From Kosakonia quasisacchari (GTDB lineage Bacteria > Pseudomonadota > Gammaproteobacteria > Enterobacterales > Enterobacteriaceae): a DNA stretch of 64,000 bases. The notes beneath the pieces were generated by a model. That model did not search any database. It had not been told where the DNA came from and worked only from the letters and a program-made list of their open reading frames with translations. The translations under genes and the position numbers were made by a program. The stretch lies in contig NZ_SJOP01000001.1 of NCBI RefSeq assembly GCF_004331415.1, forward strand, positions 372,001-436,000. Direction: 5' to 3'. Below, one piece after another: positions 8,717 through 19,277 of the stretch (the first letter of the stretch is position 1; each line of letters starts with the position of its first letter).

Positions 8717-9169
8717 ATGAGCGAAACGCGAATTTGCGTCGATCATGCGACGTTCAGCGTCGGTGACGAGTACGCCTGGCTGGCCGCTCGTGATGAAGAC
8801 GGCGCGGTGGTGACGTTTACCGGCAAAGTGCGCAATCACAATTTAGGTGACAGCGTCAGTGCGTTGACGCTGGAACATTATCCAGGCATGACGGAAAAAT
8901 CGCTGGCGGAAATCGTTGATGAAGCGCGCAGCCGCTGGCCGCTCGGGCGCGTCACCGTCTATCACCGCGTGGGCGAATTGTGGCCGGGCGACGAAATTGT
9001 CTTTGTTGGCGTAGCCAGCGCGCACCGCAGCAGCGCCTTTGAAGCCGGGCAATTTATTATGGATTACCTGAAAACCCGCGCGCCCTTCTGGAAACGCGAA
9101 GCGACGCCGGAAGGCGATCGTTGGGTGGAAGCCCGTGACAGTGACAAGCAGGCGGCGAAACGTTGGTAA
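8717..9169 (+). CDS. moaE: Molybdopterin synthase catalytic subunit MoaE
   Basis: 150-aa large subunit that inserts dithiolene sulfur into cyclic pyranopterin monophosphate. Conserved features: VVTFTGKVRNHN, LEHYPGMTEK, the HRVGELWPGDEIVFVGVASAHR block and the catalytic lysines in YLKTRAPFWKRE. The ATG at 8717 follows GGAGGC and directly follows the moaD stop. Last gene of the moa operon; no strong terminator is visible before ybhL. Confidence 0.97.
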   Translation: MSETRICVDHATFSVGDEYAWLAARDEDGAVVTFTGKVRNHNLGDSVSALTLEHYPGMTEKSLAEIVDEARSRWPLGRVTVYHRVGELWPGDEIVFVGVASAHRSSAFEAGQFIMDYLKTRAPFWKREATPEGDRWVEARDSDKQAAKRW

Positions 9170-9226
9170 TCCGTTGAGCAGGGATGTGTTAACCTTAAAA
9201 GGCTAACCCATCAATCTGGAGTGATT

Positions 9227-9934
9227 ATGGACCGTTTCCCTCGTTCTGATTCAATTGTTCAGCAAAGCCGTGCCGGCTTACAAACGTATATGGCGCAGGT
9301 CTATGGCTGGATGACCTGCGGCCTGCTGCTGACGGCGTTTGTCGCCTGGTACGCCGCGCGCAGCGAAGCCATCATGTCGTTCGTTTTTTCCAGCCAGATA
9401 ACCTTTTTTGGCCTGGTAATTGCGCAACTTGCGGTGGTGTTTGTGCTCTCCGGGCTGATTCATAAGCTAAGCGCTGGGCTGGCGACTACGCTGTTTATGC
9501 TCTATTCAGCGCTAACCGGGCTAACGATTTCCAGTATTCTGCTGGTCTACACCGCGCAATCTATTGCCGCAACCTTTGTCGTCACCGCCGGGATGTTTGG
9601 CGCGATGAGCCTGTATGGTTACACCACCAAACGCGATCTCAGTGGTCTGGGCAGCATGCTGTTTATGGGGCTGATTGGTATCCTGCTGGCCTCATTGGTC
9701 AATTTCTGGCTGAAAAGTGAAGCGCTGATGTGGGCGGTAACCTATATCGGTGTGGTGATTTTCGTTGGCCTGACCGCCTACGACACGCAGAAGCTGAAAA
9801 ATATCGGTCAGCAAATCGATGTTCGCGACGCATCACAGCTGCGTAAATCGACCATCTTGGGCGCGCTGACGCTGTACCTCGACTTTATCAACCTGTTCCT
9901 GATGCTGTTGCGTATTTTCGGCAACCGTCGTTAA
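9227..9934 (+). CDS. ybhL: Bax inhibitor-1 (TMBIM) family membrane protein YbhL
   Basis: 235-aa inner-membrane protein of the BI-1/UPF0005 family, paralogue of YccA; the physiological role of YbhL is unknown, and relatives in the family leak calcium or modulate FtsH. About seven hydrophobic segments; the N-terminus MDRFPRSDSIV and the C-terminal signature GLTAYDTQKLK and GALTLYLDFINLFLMLLRIFG match the family. The ATG at 9227, six bases after GGAG, is preferred over a GTG at 9221. A strong terminator follows at once. Confidence 0.93.
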   Translation: MDRFPRSDSIVQQSRAGLQTYMAQVYGWMTCGLLLTAFVAWYAARSEAIMSFVFSSQITFFGLVIAQLAVVFVLSGLIHKLSAGLATTLFMLYSALTGLTISSILLVYTAQSIAATFVVTAGMFGAMSLYGYTTKRDLSGLGSMLFMGLIGILLASLVNFWLKSEALMWAVTYIGVVIFVGLTAYDTQKLKNIGQQIDVRDASQLRKSTILGALTLYLDFINLFLMLLRIFGNRR

Positions 9935-9948
9935 TATCCCACTCCTCG

Positions 9949-9974
9949 ATCCCGGCGTTTGCCGGGATTTTTTT
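9949..9974 (+). terminator. Rho-independent terminator of ybhL
   Basis: Perfect 8-bp stem ATCCCGGC / GCCGGGAT, 4-nt loop, followed by seven T residues. It lies 15 bp after the ybhL stop. A frame upstream of the next gene runs through this hairpin, which argues against using that earlier start. Confidence 0.93.
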
Positions 9975-10009
9975 GCCTGACGGATAGCCCATTTTCAAGG
10001 AGGAACCCG

Positions 10010-10711
10010 GTGAAACCCTTTGGCTGGATCCTGCCTGTACAGGTCGCGCCCACCGAGCTGATGGTCAATATTTGCTTATGGCTGGCGACAGGGATGGCGC
10101 TGAGTATCGTAACCGCCTGGCTGGTGCTGGATGTCATGGCGATCCCCGCGTTTATCGAACACAGCGCGATTATTGTGCTGCTGGTGATCCTCTGGTTTGT
10201 CGCTGCATTTGTGCTCAATGTTCTTTTTGACCGCTTCAAAGCCTGGTCGGCGTTAGCCGGTCTGGCCGTGATGAGTATCCTCTCGGGCTTGCTGCTCGCC
10301 AGCCTGTTTCCGCTCGCCGGGATTGTGGTGCACCTGGCGATTACCGGCGGGATGTATCTGCTTGGCGCTGCGATTGCCCATTTTGCTGGTTCATCCCTGC
10401 GCAGCAGCGGTTACTACTGGCTGATGGCGCTGGCAGGTCTGGTGCTGGCGATAGCCGTAAACAGCCTGCGTCACAGCGGTCTGCTGCTGTGGTTCGGTAG
10501 CATAATGGCGGTGCTGTTCTTTAGCGCGGTAAGCGCATACAAAAGCAAGTCCATCGCCGTGAGTACGCGTGAGCTCTACGCCCGCGAGTTTACCACTGTG
10601 CAGAGCGGTGCGATCCGTGGTGCTTTGGCTATCTGGCTTGGGGTAATCACTGCGTTTTTCAGAACGCTGGAACTGCTGACCTATCTCTTGCCAGGCACCA
10701 GCTCGCGCTAA
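10010..10711 (+). CDS. Multi-pass inner-membrane protein at the ybhM position
   Basis: A 233-aa hydrophobic protein with about seven membrane segments, located between ybhL and ybhN where E. coli carries ybhM. The C-terminal part (LYAREFTTVQSGAIRGALAIWLGVI) loosely recalls the end of BI-1 proteins such as YbhL, so it may be a divergent relative; I cannot confirm homology to E. coli YbhM by eye. The GTG start at 10010 has an AAGGAGGA ribosome site; the earlier ATG at 9959 lies inside the ybhL terminator. Convergent with ybhN, only 4 bp apart. Function unknown. Confidence 0.75.
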   Translation: MKPFGWILPVQVAPTELMVNICLWLATGMALSIVTAWLVLDVMAIPAFIEHSAIIVLLVILWFVAAFVLNVLFDRFKAWSALAGLAVMSILSGLLLASLFPLAGIVVHLAITGGMYLLGAAIAHFAGSSLRSSGYYWLMALAGLVLAIAVNSLRHSGLLLWFGSIMAVLFFSAVSAYKSKSIAVSTRELYAREFTTVQSGAIRGALAIWLGVITAFFRTLELLTYLLPGTSSR

Positions 10712-10715
10712 AGAC

Positions 10716-11684
10716 TCACTGCTGTGCCATCGCTTTTTCGTTTTTCGCCCGCAGTTTTTTCGCCCGGCTCTCCAGCAACAGGTAGCAAACCAGCGCCAGC
10801 AGCAGCGGCAAGAAGTAGTAAAGCACGCGGTAGGCGAGCAGAGCGGCGATAATCATGCCTTGTGAGACATGCTCACTGGCGAGCAGGGCGATGAACACCG
10901 CTTCGAGCACGCCGATCCCCGCAGGAATATGCACAATGACACCCGCAATACTGCTGACCAACAACACGCCAAGCACGAAGAAGAAATCGGCCTGCATACC
11001 CATCAGCAGCCAGATAATCGCCCCCATGGCAATCCAGTTGGCGCTGGAAATAGCCAACTGCGCAACGGCAAATTTCCACGATGGCAGCACCAGCTTGTGG
11101 CCTTTAATCGTCAGATGACGACGTTTGGCGAATGCGCAGCCCCACAGGTAGACCGCGATCACCAGCAGCAACACCACGCCGACAATGCGCAACGTCGTGT
11201 CGTCGATATACCAGTGCGCCGGGATCTGCACCACGCCGAAGGTAAAAATCACCCCGCCGAGCAAAATGTAGCCCAGCCAGTTGGTGGTAATGCTCAACGA
11301 GAAAATCCGTGTGATCGTGCTGCCCGGCAGGCCAAGGCGTGAGTAAAGCCGGTAGCGCATACCGATGCCGCCCACCCATGTACTGAGCGTCAGGTTAAAG
11401 GCATAACAGATAAACGACACCAGCATCACCTGGCGTTTTGCCAGCTTGTGCCCACAGTAAGTGCGGCCCAGTAAGTCGTAGCAGCCATACAGCAGGTAAC
11501 TGATCACTACCAGCGCCACGGCGCTCAGCAGCGCGGTACGGTTGTAGTCGCGGATGACTTTCCACACATCGTCCCAGTTCACTTTTTGTGCATACAGCAC
11601 CAGCAGCACCGCAACGGCGATAAAGAACAGCACCGTGAGGACTCTTTTCGCCAGCTTCCAGCGGGAATGAGCGCGTGATGTCAT
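10716..11684 (-). CDS. ybhN: YbhN/UPF0104 membrane protein (LPG-synthase flippase-domain family)
   Basis: 322-aa inner-membrane protein with about eight hydrophobic segments, related to the flippase-like domain of lysylphosphatidylglycerol synthases. Motifs GGIGMRYRLYSRLGLPG, TTNWLGYILLGG and HIPAGIGVLEAVF are typical. It overlaps the end of clsB by an ATGA junction, and ybhN-clsB-ybhP form one operon in E. coli too, which suggests a role in phospholipid handling. Exact substrate unknown. The C-terminus is a basic cytoplasmic tail. Confidence 0.9.
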   Translation of the reverse strand: MTSRAHSRWKLAKRVLTVLFFIAVAVLLVLYAQKVNWDDVWKVIRDYNRTALLSAVALVVISYLLYGCYDLLGRTYCGHKLAKRQVMLVSFICYAFNLTLSTWVGGIGMRYRLYSRLGLPGSTITRIFSLSITTNWLGYILLGGVIFTFGVVQIPAHWYIDDTTLRIVGVVLLLVIAVYLWGCAFAKRRHLTIKGHKLVLPSWKFAVAQLAISSANWIAMGAIIWLLMGMQADFFFVLGVLLVSSIAGVIVHIPAGIGVLEAVFIALLASEHVSQGMIIAALLAYRVLYYFLPLLLALVCYLLLESRAKKLRAKNEKAMAQQ

Positions 11685-12925
11685 GGTTTCCCCCCTGAGT
11701 GCTGCGCTTCAGCCCGATCCTGGGTTTCGATTGCGGGCTGAACGGGCGGCTCCACCTCCGCCAGCCTTGGCGTGTGCGCCGGTAACCAGCCGACCATCGC
11801 CGGGAAATGGCGTAAAAAGTGGAACACCACCACGCTTTTTCCGAGGTTCCACCACGTTCGTTTTGGCGCCATGGACTCATTCACCCGCACGCAGTCGTTT
11901 TCAATCAGCCCCTGCAAATTGTCGCGCAGTGTCTGGTTAAATACGCGGTCATGAATAATCAGATTGGCTTCAAGGTTGAGTGACAAGCTCAACGGGTCAA
12001 GATTACTGGAGCCGATAGTGGCCCAGTGATCGTCCATTAGCGCCACTTTGCCATGCAGCGGGCGGCGGCGATATTCATACACCTGTACGCCACCTTTCAG
12101 CAGATAGTTATAAAGCAGCTCCGCCCCGACTTTCACAATCGGCATATCTGGTTCCCCCTGCACAATCAGCTTTACGCTGACACCGCGCCGGGCGGCGCTG
12201 CGCATGGCATGCAACAAACGGTAGCCTGGGAAAAAGTAGGCATTCGCGATAATCACTTCGCGGCGTGCGTTCGCCAGCATTTTCAGATAGTGGCGTTCAA
12301 TGTCGTCGCGGTGGTCATTGTTGTCGCGCCAGACAAAGAGCGCCTGCGCTTCGCCCGGTTTGCGGTTTTCTTCCGGGCGATGACGTCGCCGCTGCCACCA
12401 GCGTTTAACCGGCGCGTTATCCGGCAGGTTCTCCAGCTCAAATTGTAAAATATCCAGCACCACCGGGCCTTCAACCCGCACGGCATAATCTTGCTTCGCT
12501 TCCGGGCCGTAGCTGGTGACATGCTCTGCCGAGTAGTTAATGCCGCCAACAAACGCCACCGTGTTGTCGATTACAACGATTTTACGGTGCATGCGGCGAA
12601 AGAGATTGGTGCGCATACCGAACAGTCGTGGGCCGGGATCGTAGTAACGGAAAATCACCCCCGCCGAGGTCAAGGCACTGACAAACGGCTCGCTCAGATC
12701 CGGCGACCCGTAGCCGTCCAGCAACACTTCAATGCTGATCCCACGCTGGGCGGCGCGCAACAACACCTGCTGTAACTGACGCCCAACATCGTCTTCAAAC
12801 CAGATAAAAGTTTCCAGAATAACGCGCTGCTGCGCATGGTCGATGGCGTCAAACAGCGCGGGGTAATAGTTATCCCCATTTTCCAGCAACTGAATGCGAT
12901 TGCCTTCCCGCCAGCTACATTTCAT
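11681..12925 (-). CDS. clsB: Cardiolipin synthase B
   Basis: 414-aa phospholipase-D-superfamily enzyme that makes cardiolipin by transphosphatidylation; E. coli ClsB can also make phosphatidylglycerol from phosphatidylethanolamine and glycerol. Two HKD motifs are complete: [18 protein letters not shown] in the first half and [20 protein letters not shown] in the second. Middle gene of the ybhP-clsB-ybhN operon; its ATG overlaps the ybhP stop (ATGA) and its stop overlaps the ybhN start. Confidence 0.95.
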   Translation of the reverse strand: MKCSWREGNRIQLLENGDNYYPALFDAIDHAQQRVILETFIWFEDDVGRQLQQVLLRAAQRGISIEVLLDGYGSPDLSEPFVSALTSAGVIFRYYDPGPRLFGMRTNLFRRMHRKIVVIDNTVAFVGGINYSAEHVTSYGPEAKQDYAVRVEGPVVLDILQFELENLPDNAPVKRWWQRRRHRPEENRKPGEAQALFVWRDNNDHRDDIERHYLKMLANARREVIIANAYFFPGYRLLHAMRSAARRGVSVKLIVQGEPDMPIVKVGAELLYNYLLKGGVQVYEYRRRPLHGKVALMDDHWATIGSSNLDPLSLSLNLEANLIIHDRVFNQTLRDNLQGLIENDCVRVNESMAPKRTWWNLGKSVVVFHFLRHFPAMVGWLPAHTPRLAEVEPPVQPAIETQDRAEAQHSGGKP

Positions 12926-13683
12926 AGATGGATCTCCGCGCTCAGTGGGGCATGATCGGACAAATGACGCCAGTTACGCAGCGGCAACGCGGTCGGTGCG
13001 CTGGCGTTCGCGTTTTTCACATAAATGCGATCGAGGCGCAGCAGCGGCAGGCTTACCGGAAACGTGCGGGCAGGGCGGCCATGCGCACGGGTGAAGATCT
13101 CTTCCAGACCGGCCTGCGTTTTCAAAGGATGGTTAGCTTTTTGCCGCCAGTCGTTAAAGTCGCCTGCGACTACCACCGGCTCGTTTTCCGGAAGCGAATT
13201 GACCCACTCCGCCAGCATCGTCAGTTGTGCCTGGCGGTGCGCTTCCCGCAGCCCAAGGTGGACACAAATCACATGCAAGGCGTGGCCAAGATCCGGCGGC
13301 ACAATGCGGCAGTAAAGCAGGCCGCGTTTTTCGCTGCCGTCTACGGAGACATCGCGGTTTTCATAATGCTCAATCGGAAAGCGGGAGAGCACCGCATTGC
13401 CATGATGCCCTTCCGGGTACACCGCATTGCGCCCGTAGGCGTAATCGCTCCACATAGTATCGGCCAGGAATTCGTAATGGGTGGTGTCCGGCCAGTTTTC
13501 CACATGTAACGGATGGACTTCATGCGCGCCCATCACCTCTTGCAGGCAGACGATATCGGCGCTAACGGTGCGTACCGCGTCGCGCAGCTCGGGCAAAATA
13601 AAGCGGCGGTTAAACGCAGTAAAGCCTTTATGGGTATTAATGGTGAGCACTTTTAATGAAAAATTTCGCGCGTGTTGGGTCAT
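12922..13683 (-). CDS. ybhP: Endonuclease/exonuclease/phosphatase family protein YbhP
   Basis: 253-aa EEP-fold protein, first gene of the operon with clsB and ybhN. The metal-dependent phosphodiesterase signature is present: LQEVMGAHE, the catalytic-type [22 protein letters not shown] and the final [12 protein letters not shown]. The context suggests a lipid-related phosphodiesterase, but the substrate is unknown. The start at 13683 ([13 protein letters not shown]) follows AGGAGAG and gives the E. coli length; an upstream in-frame start would add 18 atypical residues. Confidence 0.92.
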   Translation of the reverse strand: MTQHARNFSLKVLTINTHKGFTAFNRRFILPELRDAVRTVSADIVCLQEVMGAHEVHPLHVENWPDTTHYEFLADTMWSDYAYGRNAVYPEGHHGNAVLSRFPIEHYENRDVSVDGSEKRGLLYCRIVPPDLGHALHVICVHLGLREAHRQAQLTMLAEWVNSLPENEPVVVAGDFNDWRQKANHPLKTQAGLEEIFTRAHGRPARTFPVSLPLLRLDRIYVKNANASAPTALPLRNWRHLSDHAPLSAEIHL

Positions 13684-13751
13684 AACTCTCCTGCCAGCGT
13701 CACTCTCCTGATGAAAATAAATTGTAGTCCCTGTCACAAAAAAGGGCGGGG

Positions 13752-13769
13752 TTACGGAATTTTCCGTAA
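13752..13769. promoter_or_regulatory. Inverted repeat in the ybhP-ybhQ divergent region
   Basis: TTACGGAA, 2-nt spacer, TTCCGTAA, halfway between the divergent ybhP and ybhQ starts. It could be an operator for a dimeric regulator. No family could be assigned by eye. Confidence 0.35.
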
Positions 13770-13815
13770 ATGTGAGTACTCTTCATACAGATAAAAATTC
13801 TTCAGGAGAGAAGCC

Positions 13816-14253
13816 ATGAAGTGGCAACAACGTGTTCGTGTCGCGACTGGCCTGAGTTGCTGGCAGATTATGTTACACGTACTGATTGTTACGCTGTTGG
13901 TGATGGGCTGGATGAGCGGCACGCTAGTGCATGTTGGCTTAGGGCTGTGCGTACTGTACAGCATCTCCGTGTTGCTAATGCTGTTCCTCCAGCGTCACCA
14001 CGAAGCGCACTGGCGCGAGTTCGGCGATGTGCTGGAGGAGCTGACCACTACCTGGTATTTTGGCGCGTCGCTGATTGTTATCTGGCTGCTCTCCCGCGTC
14101 TTGCAAAATAACTATTTGCTGGCGGTTGTCGGACTGGCGATCCTCGCAGGACCGGCGGTGGTGTCGCTGCTCACCAAAGAAAGAAAACTTCCTGCTAAAT
14201 CCTTCGGCCTGCATCAACGCGGCAGCGCAGCCAATCCTCACGATCACCGCTAA
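13816..14253 (+). CDS. ybhQ: Inner-membrane protein YbhQ
   Basis: 145-aa protein starting MKWQQRVRVATGLSCWQIMLH, with four hydrophobic segments and a hydrophilic C-terminal tail (HQRGSAANPHDHR). It matches E. coli YbhQ in position and general pattern; function unknown. GGAGAG precedes the ATG. Divergent from ybhP and convergent with ybhR, with 54 bp between the stops. Confidence 0.85.
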   Translation: MKWQQRVRVATGLSCWQIMLHVLIVTLLVMGWMSGTLVHVGLGLCVLYSISVLLMLFLQRHHEAHWREFGDVLEELTTTWYFGASLIVIWLLSRVLQNNYLLAVVGLAILAGPAVVSLLTKERKLPAKSFGLHQRGSAANPHDHR

Positions 14254-14307
14254 TGCAGTGAAACAAACGGGCAAGCAAATCTGCCAGGATGCAGGCCCAA
14301 AAGCCAG

Positions 14308-15414
14308 TCACATGATTTTGCGTCTGAACAGCGCATACGCCGCTGAACCGGTGGTCGCCGCAATCACCAGCAGCGGCCACAAACTCTGCCACACAATCGT
14401 AAAGCTGGCGTCCTTCAGGTAAATCTGCTTAGTAATATCGGTAAAGTGGCGGATCGGGTTAGCCCAAGTGAGATCCTGTAGCCAGACCGGCATATTCTCC
14501 ACTGGCGACACATAACCAGAGAGCAAAATCGCCGGCATCATAAAGACAAACACGCCAATAAACGCCTGCTGCTGGGTCGAGCAGAGCGACGAGATCAGCA
14601 AGCCAAAGCCCACCAACGACAAGCCATACACCAGCATGGTGAAATAGAACAGCAGCAGCGAACCGGCGAAGGGGATTTTGTACGCCAGAATGCCCACGCC
14701 GAGTACAATCGTTGCCTGGAAAGTGGCAACGATCAGCGCGGGCACCGCCTTACCGACAAAGATTTGCCACGTCGCCAGCGGTGAAACCAGCAGTTGATCG
14801 AGCGTGCCTTGTTCACGTTCACGCGCTACCGACAGCGAGGTGACAATCATCACGCCGATGGTGGTAATCATCGCAATCAGCGACGGCACCACAAACCATT
14901 TGTAGTCGAGATTCGGGTTATACCAGTTGCGCACCACCAGCTCGCTGTTGTTCGGTTTTTCCCGCCCGCTGAGCAGCTCCTGTTGATAATCCTTGACGAT
15001 CTGCTGCAAATAATTGGCGGCGATTTGCGCGCTGTTCGAGTTACGCCCATCAAGAATTAGCTGCATCGGCGCGGTCATGCCGCTGTCGAGATTGCGCGAG
15101 AAATCCGCCGGGAAGCGCACCAGCAACAGTGCCTTTTGCGTGTCGATTGTTGAGCGGATTTCATGCGGGCTGTTCAGCAACAAAACGTGGGTAAACGCTT
15201 TCGCACGGGCAAAACGCTGGGTCAGTTCGACGGCGTGTTTGCCGTTATCTTCGTTATAGATAGCGATCGTGGCGTTGGTCACTTCCAGCGTGGCGGCGAA
15301 AGGAAACAGCAACACCTGAATCAGCACCGGCAGGATCAAAATTGCGCGCGTTTGTGGCTCGCGCAGCAGCGATTGCAACTCTTTGCGGATAAGCGTCAGT
15401 AAGCGGTAAAACAT
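14308..15414 (-). CDS. ybhR: ABC-2 type permease YbhR
   Basis: 368-aa inner-membrane permease of the ABC-2 (DrrB-like) family. One N-terminal span, a large extracytoplasmic domain (about residues 45-175) and a C-terminal cluster of five spans. The [21 protein letters not shown] motif after the third span is typical. It pairs with YbhS to form the channel of the YbhFSR exporter, reported in E. coli to export Na+/Li+ and to affect cefoperazone and chloramphenicol sensitivity. Last gene of the cecR-ybhGFSR operon. Confidence 0.94.
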   Translation of the reverse strand: MFYRLLTLIRKELQSLLREPQTRAILILPVLIQVLLFPFAATLEVTNATIAIYNEDNGKHAVELTQRFARAKAFTHVLLLNSPHEIRSTIDTQKALLLVRFPADFSRNLDSGMTAPMQLILDGRNSNSAQIAANYLQQIVKDYQQELLSGREKPNNSELVVRNWYNPNLDYKWFVVPSLIAMITTIGVMIVTSLSVAREREQGTLDQLLVSPLATWQIFVGKAVPALIVATFQATIVLGVGILAYKIPFAGSLLLFYFTMLVYGLSLVGFGLLISSLCSTQQQAFIGVFVFMMPAILLSGYVSPVENMPVWLQDLTWANPIRHFTDITKQIYLKDASFTIVWQSLWPLLVIAATTGSAAYALFRRKIM

Positions 15415-15423
15415 GGCTTTTCC

Positions 15424-16557
15424 TTAATCCAGTCTACGTTTGGTTTTCAGCCACGTCAGGCCAATAAACATCACCGCCGACGCGACTAAAAACAGCACGT
15501 TCACCAGCAGTACCACCGGGATATTGCCCGCCAGGAACAGGCTTTGCAGGGTGCTGACAAAGTAACGTGCCGGAATAATGTACGTCACCACGCGGATAAT
15601 GGCAGGCATGCTGTCTATCTGGAAAATAAAGCCAGACAGCATAATCGACGGTAAAAACGCGGCGTTAAGCGCCACCTGCGCGGCGTTAAACTGATTGCGC
15701 GTGATGGTAGAAATCAACAGCCCCATGCCTAAAGTGCTCAGCAAAAACAGGCTGGTAATAAAAAAGAGGATCAGCAACGAGCCGCGATACGGCACGCCGA
15801 GAATAAACACCGACACCAGCATGCACAGACCCATCGCCAGCATGCCGAGAAAATAATAGGGAATGAGTTTGCACAGCAGCAGTTCCGCGCGGGTGATTTC
15901 GGTGGAGAGCAGCGCTTCCATGGTGCCGCGTTCCCACTCGCGCGCCACCACCAGCGAGGTGAGGATCGCGCCAATCACCGTCATGATAATGGTCACCGCA
16001 CCAGGGATAATAAAATGCTGGCTGATAGCCGCCGGGTTAAACCAGTAGCGCGTCTGTACATCAATCAGTGGCTTAAACGTTTCCCCGTTATCTTCCGCGC
16101 GTTGCTGCTGCCAGAGTTGCCAGATGCCTTCGGCATAACCCTGCACAAAGTTGGCGGTGTTCGGTTCGCTGCCATCGGTTATCACCTGAATCGGTGCGCT
16201 GTCGCCGGGGCGCGCCATTTGTGCGGCGAAATTCACCGGAATGACTATCAGCCCGCGAATGCGCCCGGCCTGCATCATCTGAATCAGTTGCTGGCGGTTA
16301 TCGCTAATGGTGGCATCAATATAGGGCGAGCCGGTCAGCGTATGGGTAAAATCCAACGCCTCTTCGCTTTGCTGTTCGAGCAGTACGCCAACGCGCAGTT
16401 TGCTGGAATCGAGGTTAATACCGTAACCGAAAATAAACAGCAGCAGCAGCGGGATCACCACCGCAATCAACCAGCTACTCGGGTCGCGCACAATCTGGCG
16501 CGTCTCTTTCACACACAGCGCGCGCACGCGCCGCCAGGAGAGGGCTTTAACGCTCAT
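15424..16557 (-). CDS. ybhS: ABC-2 type permease YbhS
   Basis: 377-aa partner of YbhR. N-terminal span preceded by the basic segment [20 protein letters not shown], a long periplasmic domain, then [19 protein letters not shown] and five further spans. The start at 16557 ([10 protein letters not shown]) overlaps the end of ybhF by 11 bases and gives the E. coli length; earlier in-frame starts lie inside ybhF. Confidence 0.94.
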   Translation of the reverse strand: MSVKALSWRRVRALCVKETRQIVRDPSSWLIAVVIPLLLLFIFGYGINLDSSKLRVGVLLEQQSEEALDFTHTLTGSPYIDATISDNRQQLIQMMQAGRIRGLIVIPVNFAAQMARPGDSAPIQVITDGSEPNTANFVQGYAEGIWQLWQQQRAEDNGETFKPLIDVQTRYWFNPAAISQHFIIPGAVTIIMTVIGAILTSLVVAREWERGTMEALLSTEITRAELLLCKLIPYYFLGMLAMGLCMLVSVFILGVPYRGSLLILFFITSLFLLSTLGMGLLISTITRNQFNAAQVALNAAFLPSIMLSGFIFQIDSMPAIIRVVTYIIPARYFVSTLQSLFLAGNIPVVLLVNVLFLVASAVMFIGLTWLKTKRRLD

Positions 16558-18286
16558 CGTGGTGCTCCTTATCCCAGTTATGGATAAGCGTAATAAACGC
16601 ATGCTCCATTGTCGGATCCGGGTGCTCCTCATCGGCGGTTTGCGCCTTCAGCGCGTCCGGCGTGCCGCTGGCGATTAATTTCCCGCGATAGACCAGCCCA
16701 ATGCGATCGCAATACTCCGCTTCATCCATAAAGTGGGTGGTCACCATCACGGTGACGCCTTTTTCCACCATGCTATTGATATGCAGCCAGAACTCGCGCC
16801 GTGTCAGTGGATCGACGCCGGAGGTGGGTTCATCCAGAAACAGAATATCCGGCTCATGCATCAGCGAGCAGGCCAGCGCCAGCCGCTGCTTAAAGCCGAG
16901 CGGCAGTTCGTCGGTGGCATGACTGGCGATACTTTTCAACCCAAAAGCCTCGCTCATGCGGTCGATTTTCTCGCTCTGTGCTCGTCCGCGCAGACCATAA
17001 ACGCCGGAAAAGAAGCGCAGGTTTTGTTCCACCGTCAGGTTGCCATAGAGGGAGAATTTCTGGGCCATATAACCCAGGTGTTGGCGCGCTTTGCCCGAAC
17101 TGACTTTCAGATCCATGTTCAGTACCAGCGCCTGGCCATCGGTTGGCACCAGTAAACCGCACATCATTTTGAAGGTAGTGGATTTTCCCGCGCCGTTCGG
17201 GCCGAGCAGGCCAAAGATCTCCCCGCGTTTGACGGCAAAATTGACATTATCAGTCGCGGCGAAATCGCCAAATTTTTTGGTCAGCGCTTTGGCTTCAATC
17301 ACCGTCTCTTCTGCGCTGCCTTCCACCGTATGCAGAATTGCCCCCAGCGGGGATTCGGACGTGCCCGCGCCGCCAAGCAGGTCGATAAAGGCATCTTCAA
17401 AGCGCGGTGCCGTTTCCTCTATCTCTAAAGCAGGCATATTTTCTGCTTGCTGCAGGGCCTGCGCTTGCGCTCCTTTTTTCAGGATCACACGAACGGAACG
17501 TCCCTGAATCATGCTGTCGCTGACCTGCGGCTGCTTAAGAATACGGCGCAGCAAACGCCGGTTATTCTCCTCGTTGCTGGTGACGAGGAAACTGCGTCCG
17601 GCCATGGTCTGCGTCAGCGCTTTCGGCTCGCCCTGATACAGCAATTCCCCTTCGTTCATCAACAACACATCGCGGCACTGCTCGGCTTCATCAAGGTAGG
17701 AGGTGCTCCAGAGGATCAGCATGCCGTCGCCTGCCAGTTCATGCACCATCTGCCACAGTTCGCGGCGGGAAATAGGATCAACACCGACGCCCGGCTCATC
17801 CAGCAGTAACACTTTCGGCTCGCCGACCAGCGTGCAGGCCAGGCCCAGCTTCTGTTTCATGCCGCCGGAGAGTTTCCCGGCCAGCCGCCCGGTAAACGGG
17901 GCGAGGGCGGTGAATTCCAGCAGCCGCGCAAACGTCTGGCGGCGCTGCTCGCCGGTAACGCTGCGTAAATCGGCATACAGATTGAGGTTTTCCATTACCG
18001 TCAAATCTTCATACAGGCCAAACTTCTGCGGCATATAACCGAGCATGGCATGCAGTTCGCTGTCATTGGCGATAGGATCGAGACCCATCACCTGTGCGCT
18101 GCCTTCATCCGGGCGCATCAGCCCGGCAAGCATGCGCATCAGCGTGGTTTTCCCGGCACCATCCGGACCAACAAGGCCAGTCACGTACCCGGCTTGGATG
18201 TCACAATCCAGCCGCGCCACGGCAGGTTTTTCCATGCCACCAAAGCGCTTTACTAACCCGCGCAGGTGGATAGCCGCTTCACTCAT
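16547..18286 (-). CDS. ybhF: ABC transporter ATP-binding protein YbhF (two fused NBDs)
   Basis: 579-aa protein with two nucleotide-binding domains. NBD1 has Walker [10 protein letters not shown], signature [11 protein letters not shown] and Walker [17 protein letters not shown]2 has [10 protein letters not shown], the altered signature [12 protein letters not shown] and [13 protein letters not shown]. The loss of LSGG in the second signature is also seen in E. coli YbhF, so it is a family trait. The start at 18286 overlaps ybhG by eight bases. Drives export through YbhS and YbhR. Confidence 0.95.
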   Translation of the reverse strand: MSEAAIHLRGLVKRFGGMEKPAVARLDCDIQAGYVTGLVGPDGAGKTTLMRMLAGLMRPDEGSAQVMGLDPIANDSELHAMLGYMPQKFGLYEDLTVMENLNLYADLRSVTGEQRRQTFARLLEFTALAPFTGRLAGKLSGGMKQKLGLACTLVGEPKVLLLDEPGVGVDPISRRELWQMVHELAGDGMLILWSTSYLDEAEQCRDVLLMNEGELLYQGEPKALTQTMAGRSFLVTSNEENNRRLLRRILKQPQVSDSMIQGRSVRVILKKGAQAQALQQAENMPALEIEETAPRFEDAFIDLLGGAGTSESPLGAILHTVEGSAEETVIEAKALTKKFGDFAATDNVNFAVKRGEIFGLLGPNGAGKSTTFKMMCGLLVPTDGQALVLNMDLKVSSGKARQHLGYMAQKFSLYGNLTVEQNLRFFSGVYGLRGRAQSEKIDRMSEAFGLKSIASHATDELPLGFKQRLALACSLMHEPDILFLDEPTSGVDPLTRREFWLHINSMVEKGVTVMVTTHFMDEAEYCDRIGLVYRGKLIASGTPDALKAQTADEEHPDPTMEHAFITLIHNWDKEHHDER

Positions 18287-19277
18287 GGCGCGCCTCGCCG
18301 CTAAAGCGCAGCGTAACGGGCATGCCCTGGCGCAGGCTGTCATCGGCATCGGTCACAATAATGCGCAGGCGATAGACCAGATCGGTACGCAAATCCGGGG
18401 TTTCGACGGTTTTGGGCGTGAATTCGGCGGTGGGCGAAACAAAGCCAATTTTGCCGTGATAAGTCTTATCCGGGCGACCATCGGTATACAGCAAAATCTC
18501 TTGCCCCGGCTGCGCCTGGTGCAAATTGCGCTCATCTACATAGGCGCGAACCCATATCGGGCGCGTCAGGGAAAGAGTGAATACGGTGCTTCCGGCGCTG
18601 AGCATGCTGCCGGGTTCGACGGCACGCGTCAGCACGGTACCGTTACTTGGCGCGACCAGTGTTGTGTCATGCAGATCCAGTTGCGCTTGTGCCAGCGCGG
18701 CTTTGGCCTGTTCAAGGCTGGCTTTAGCCTGGGCGATTTCCTGCGGGCGGTTACCGGCGCGGTACTGGCTCAGTTTATCTTGTGCAGATTTCAGCGTTGC
18801 CTGGGCCTGATCCCGTGAAGAGCGGGCATTTTCCAGATCGTTTGCCGAAATCGCCCGGCTTTTCATCAGACCCTGCTGGCGCTGATAGAAATTCTGCGCG
18901 TAATCATACGCTGCTTGCGCCTGGCGTACGGCGGCGACGGCTTGAGCTATCTCTTCATCGCGGTAACCGGCGGTCGCCAGCGAGTATTTCGCCTGTGCCG
19001 TCGCGACATTGGCTTGCGCCTGCATGAGCGCGTTTTCGTAGGGCGCTTTGTCTATTTCACCAAGCGTTTGTCCGGCGCTTATCGTATCCCCTTCATCCAC
19101 ATTCAGCGCAGAGAGCCGCCCGCTAACGCGGAAGCTTAAATTCACCGTGCGGATGTCGACATTCCCGTACAGAGTAAGCGTGCGGTCTTGCTTGCTTTGA
19201 TACCACATCCAGCCGCCGCCCAGCGCGGCCAGTACCACCACAACTATCAATACCACGACGATGGGTTTTTTCATCAC
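18279..19277 (-). CDS. ybhG: HlyD-family periplasmic adaptor YbhG
   Basis: 332-aa membrane-fusion protein: one N-terminal anchor span (residues 6-26), a split biotinyl-lipoyl domain ([20 protein letters not shown] early, [16 protein letters not shown] late) and between them a long alanine/glutamine-rich coiled-coil hairpin (about residues 80-200) that would reach an outer-membrane channel. It overlaps both neighbours: four bases with cecR and eight with ybhF. Probably links YbhFSR to an outer-membrane factor, which is not encoded here. Confidence 0.94.
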   Translation of the reverse strand: MMKKPIVVVLIVVVVLAALGGGWMWYQSKQDRTLTLYGNVDIRTVNLSFRVSGRLSALNVDEGDTISAGQTLGEIDKAPYENALMQAQANVATAQAKYSLATAGYRDEEIAQAVAAVRQAQAAYDYAQNFYQRQQGLMKSRAISANDLENARSSRDQAQATLKSAQDKLSQYRAGNRPQEIAQAKASLEQAKAALAQAQLDLHDTTLVAPSNGTVLTRAVEPGSMLSAGSTVFTLSLTRPIWVRAYVDERNLHQAQPGQEILLYTDGRPDKTYHGKIGFVSPTAEFTPKTVETPDLRTDLVYRLRIIVTDADDSLRQGMPVTLRFSGEARHE

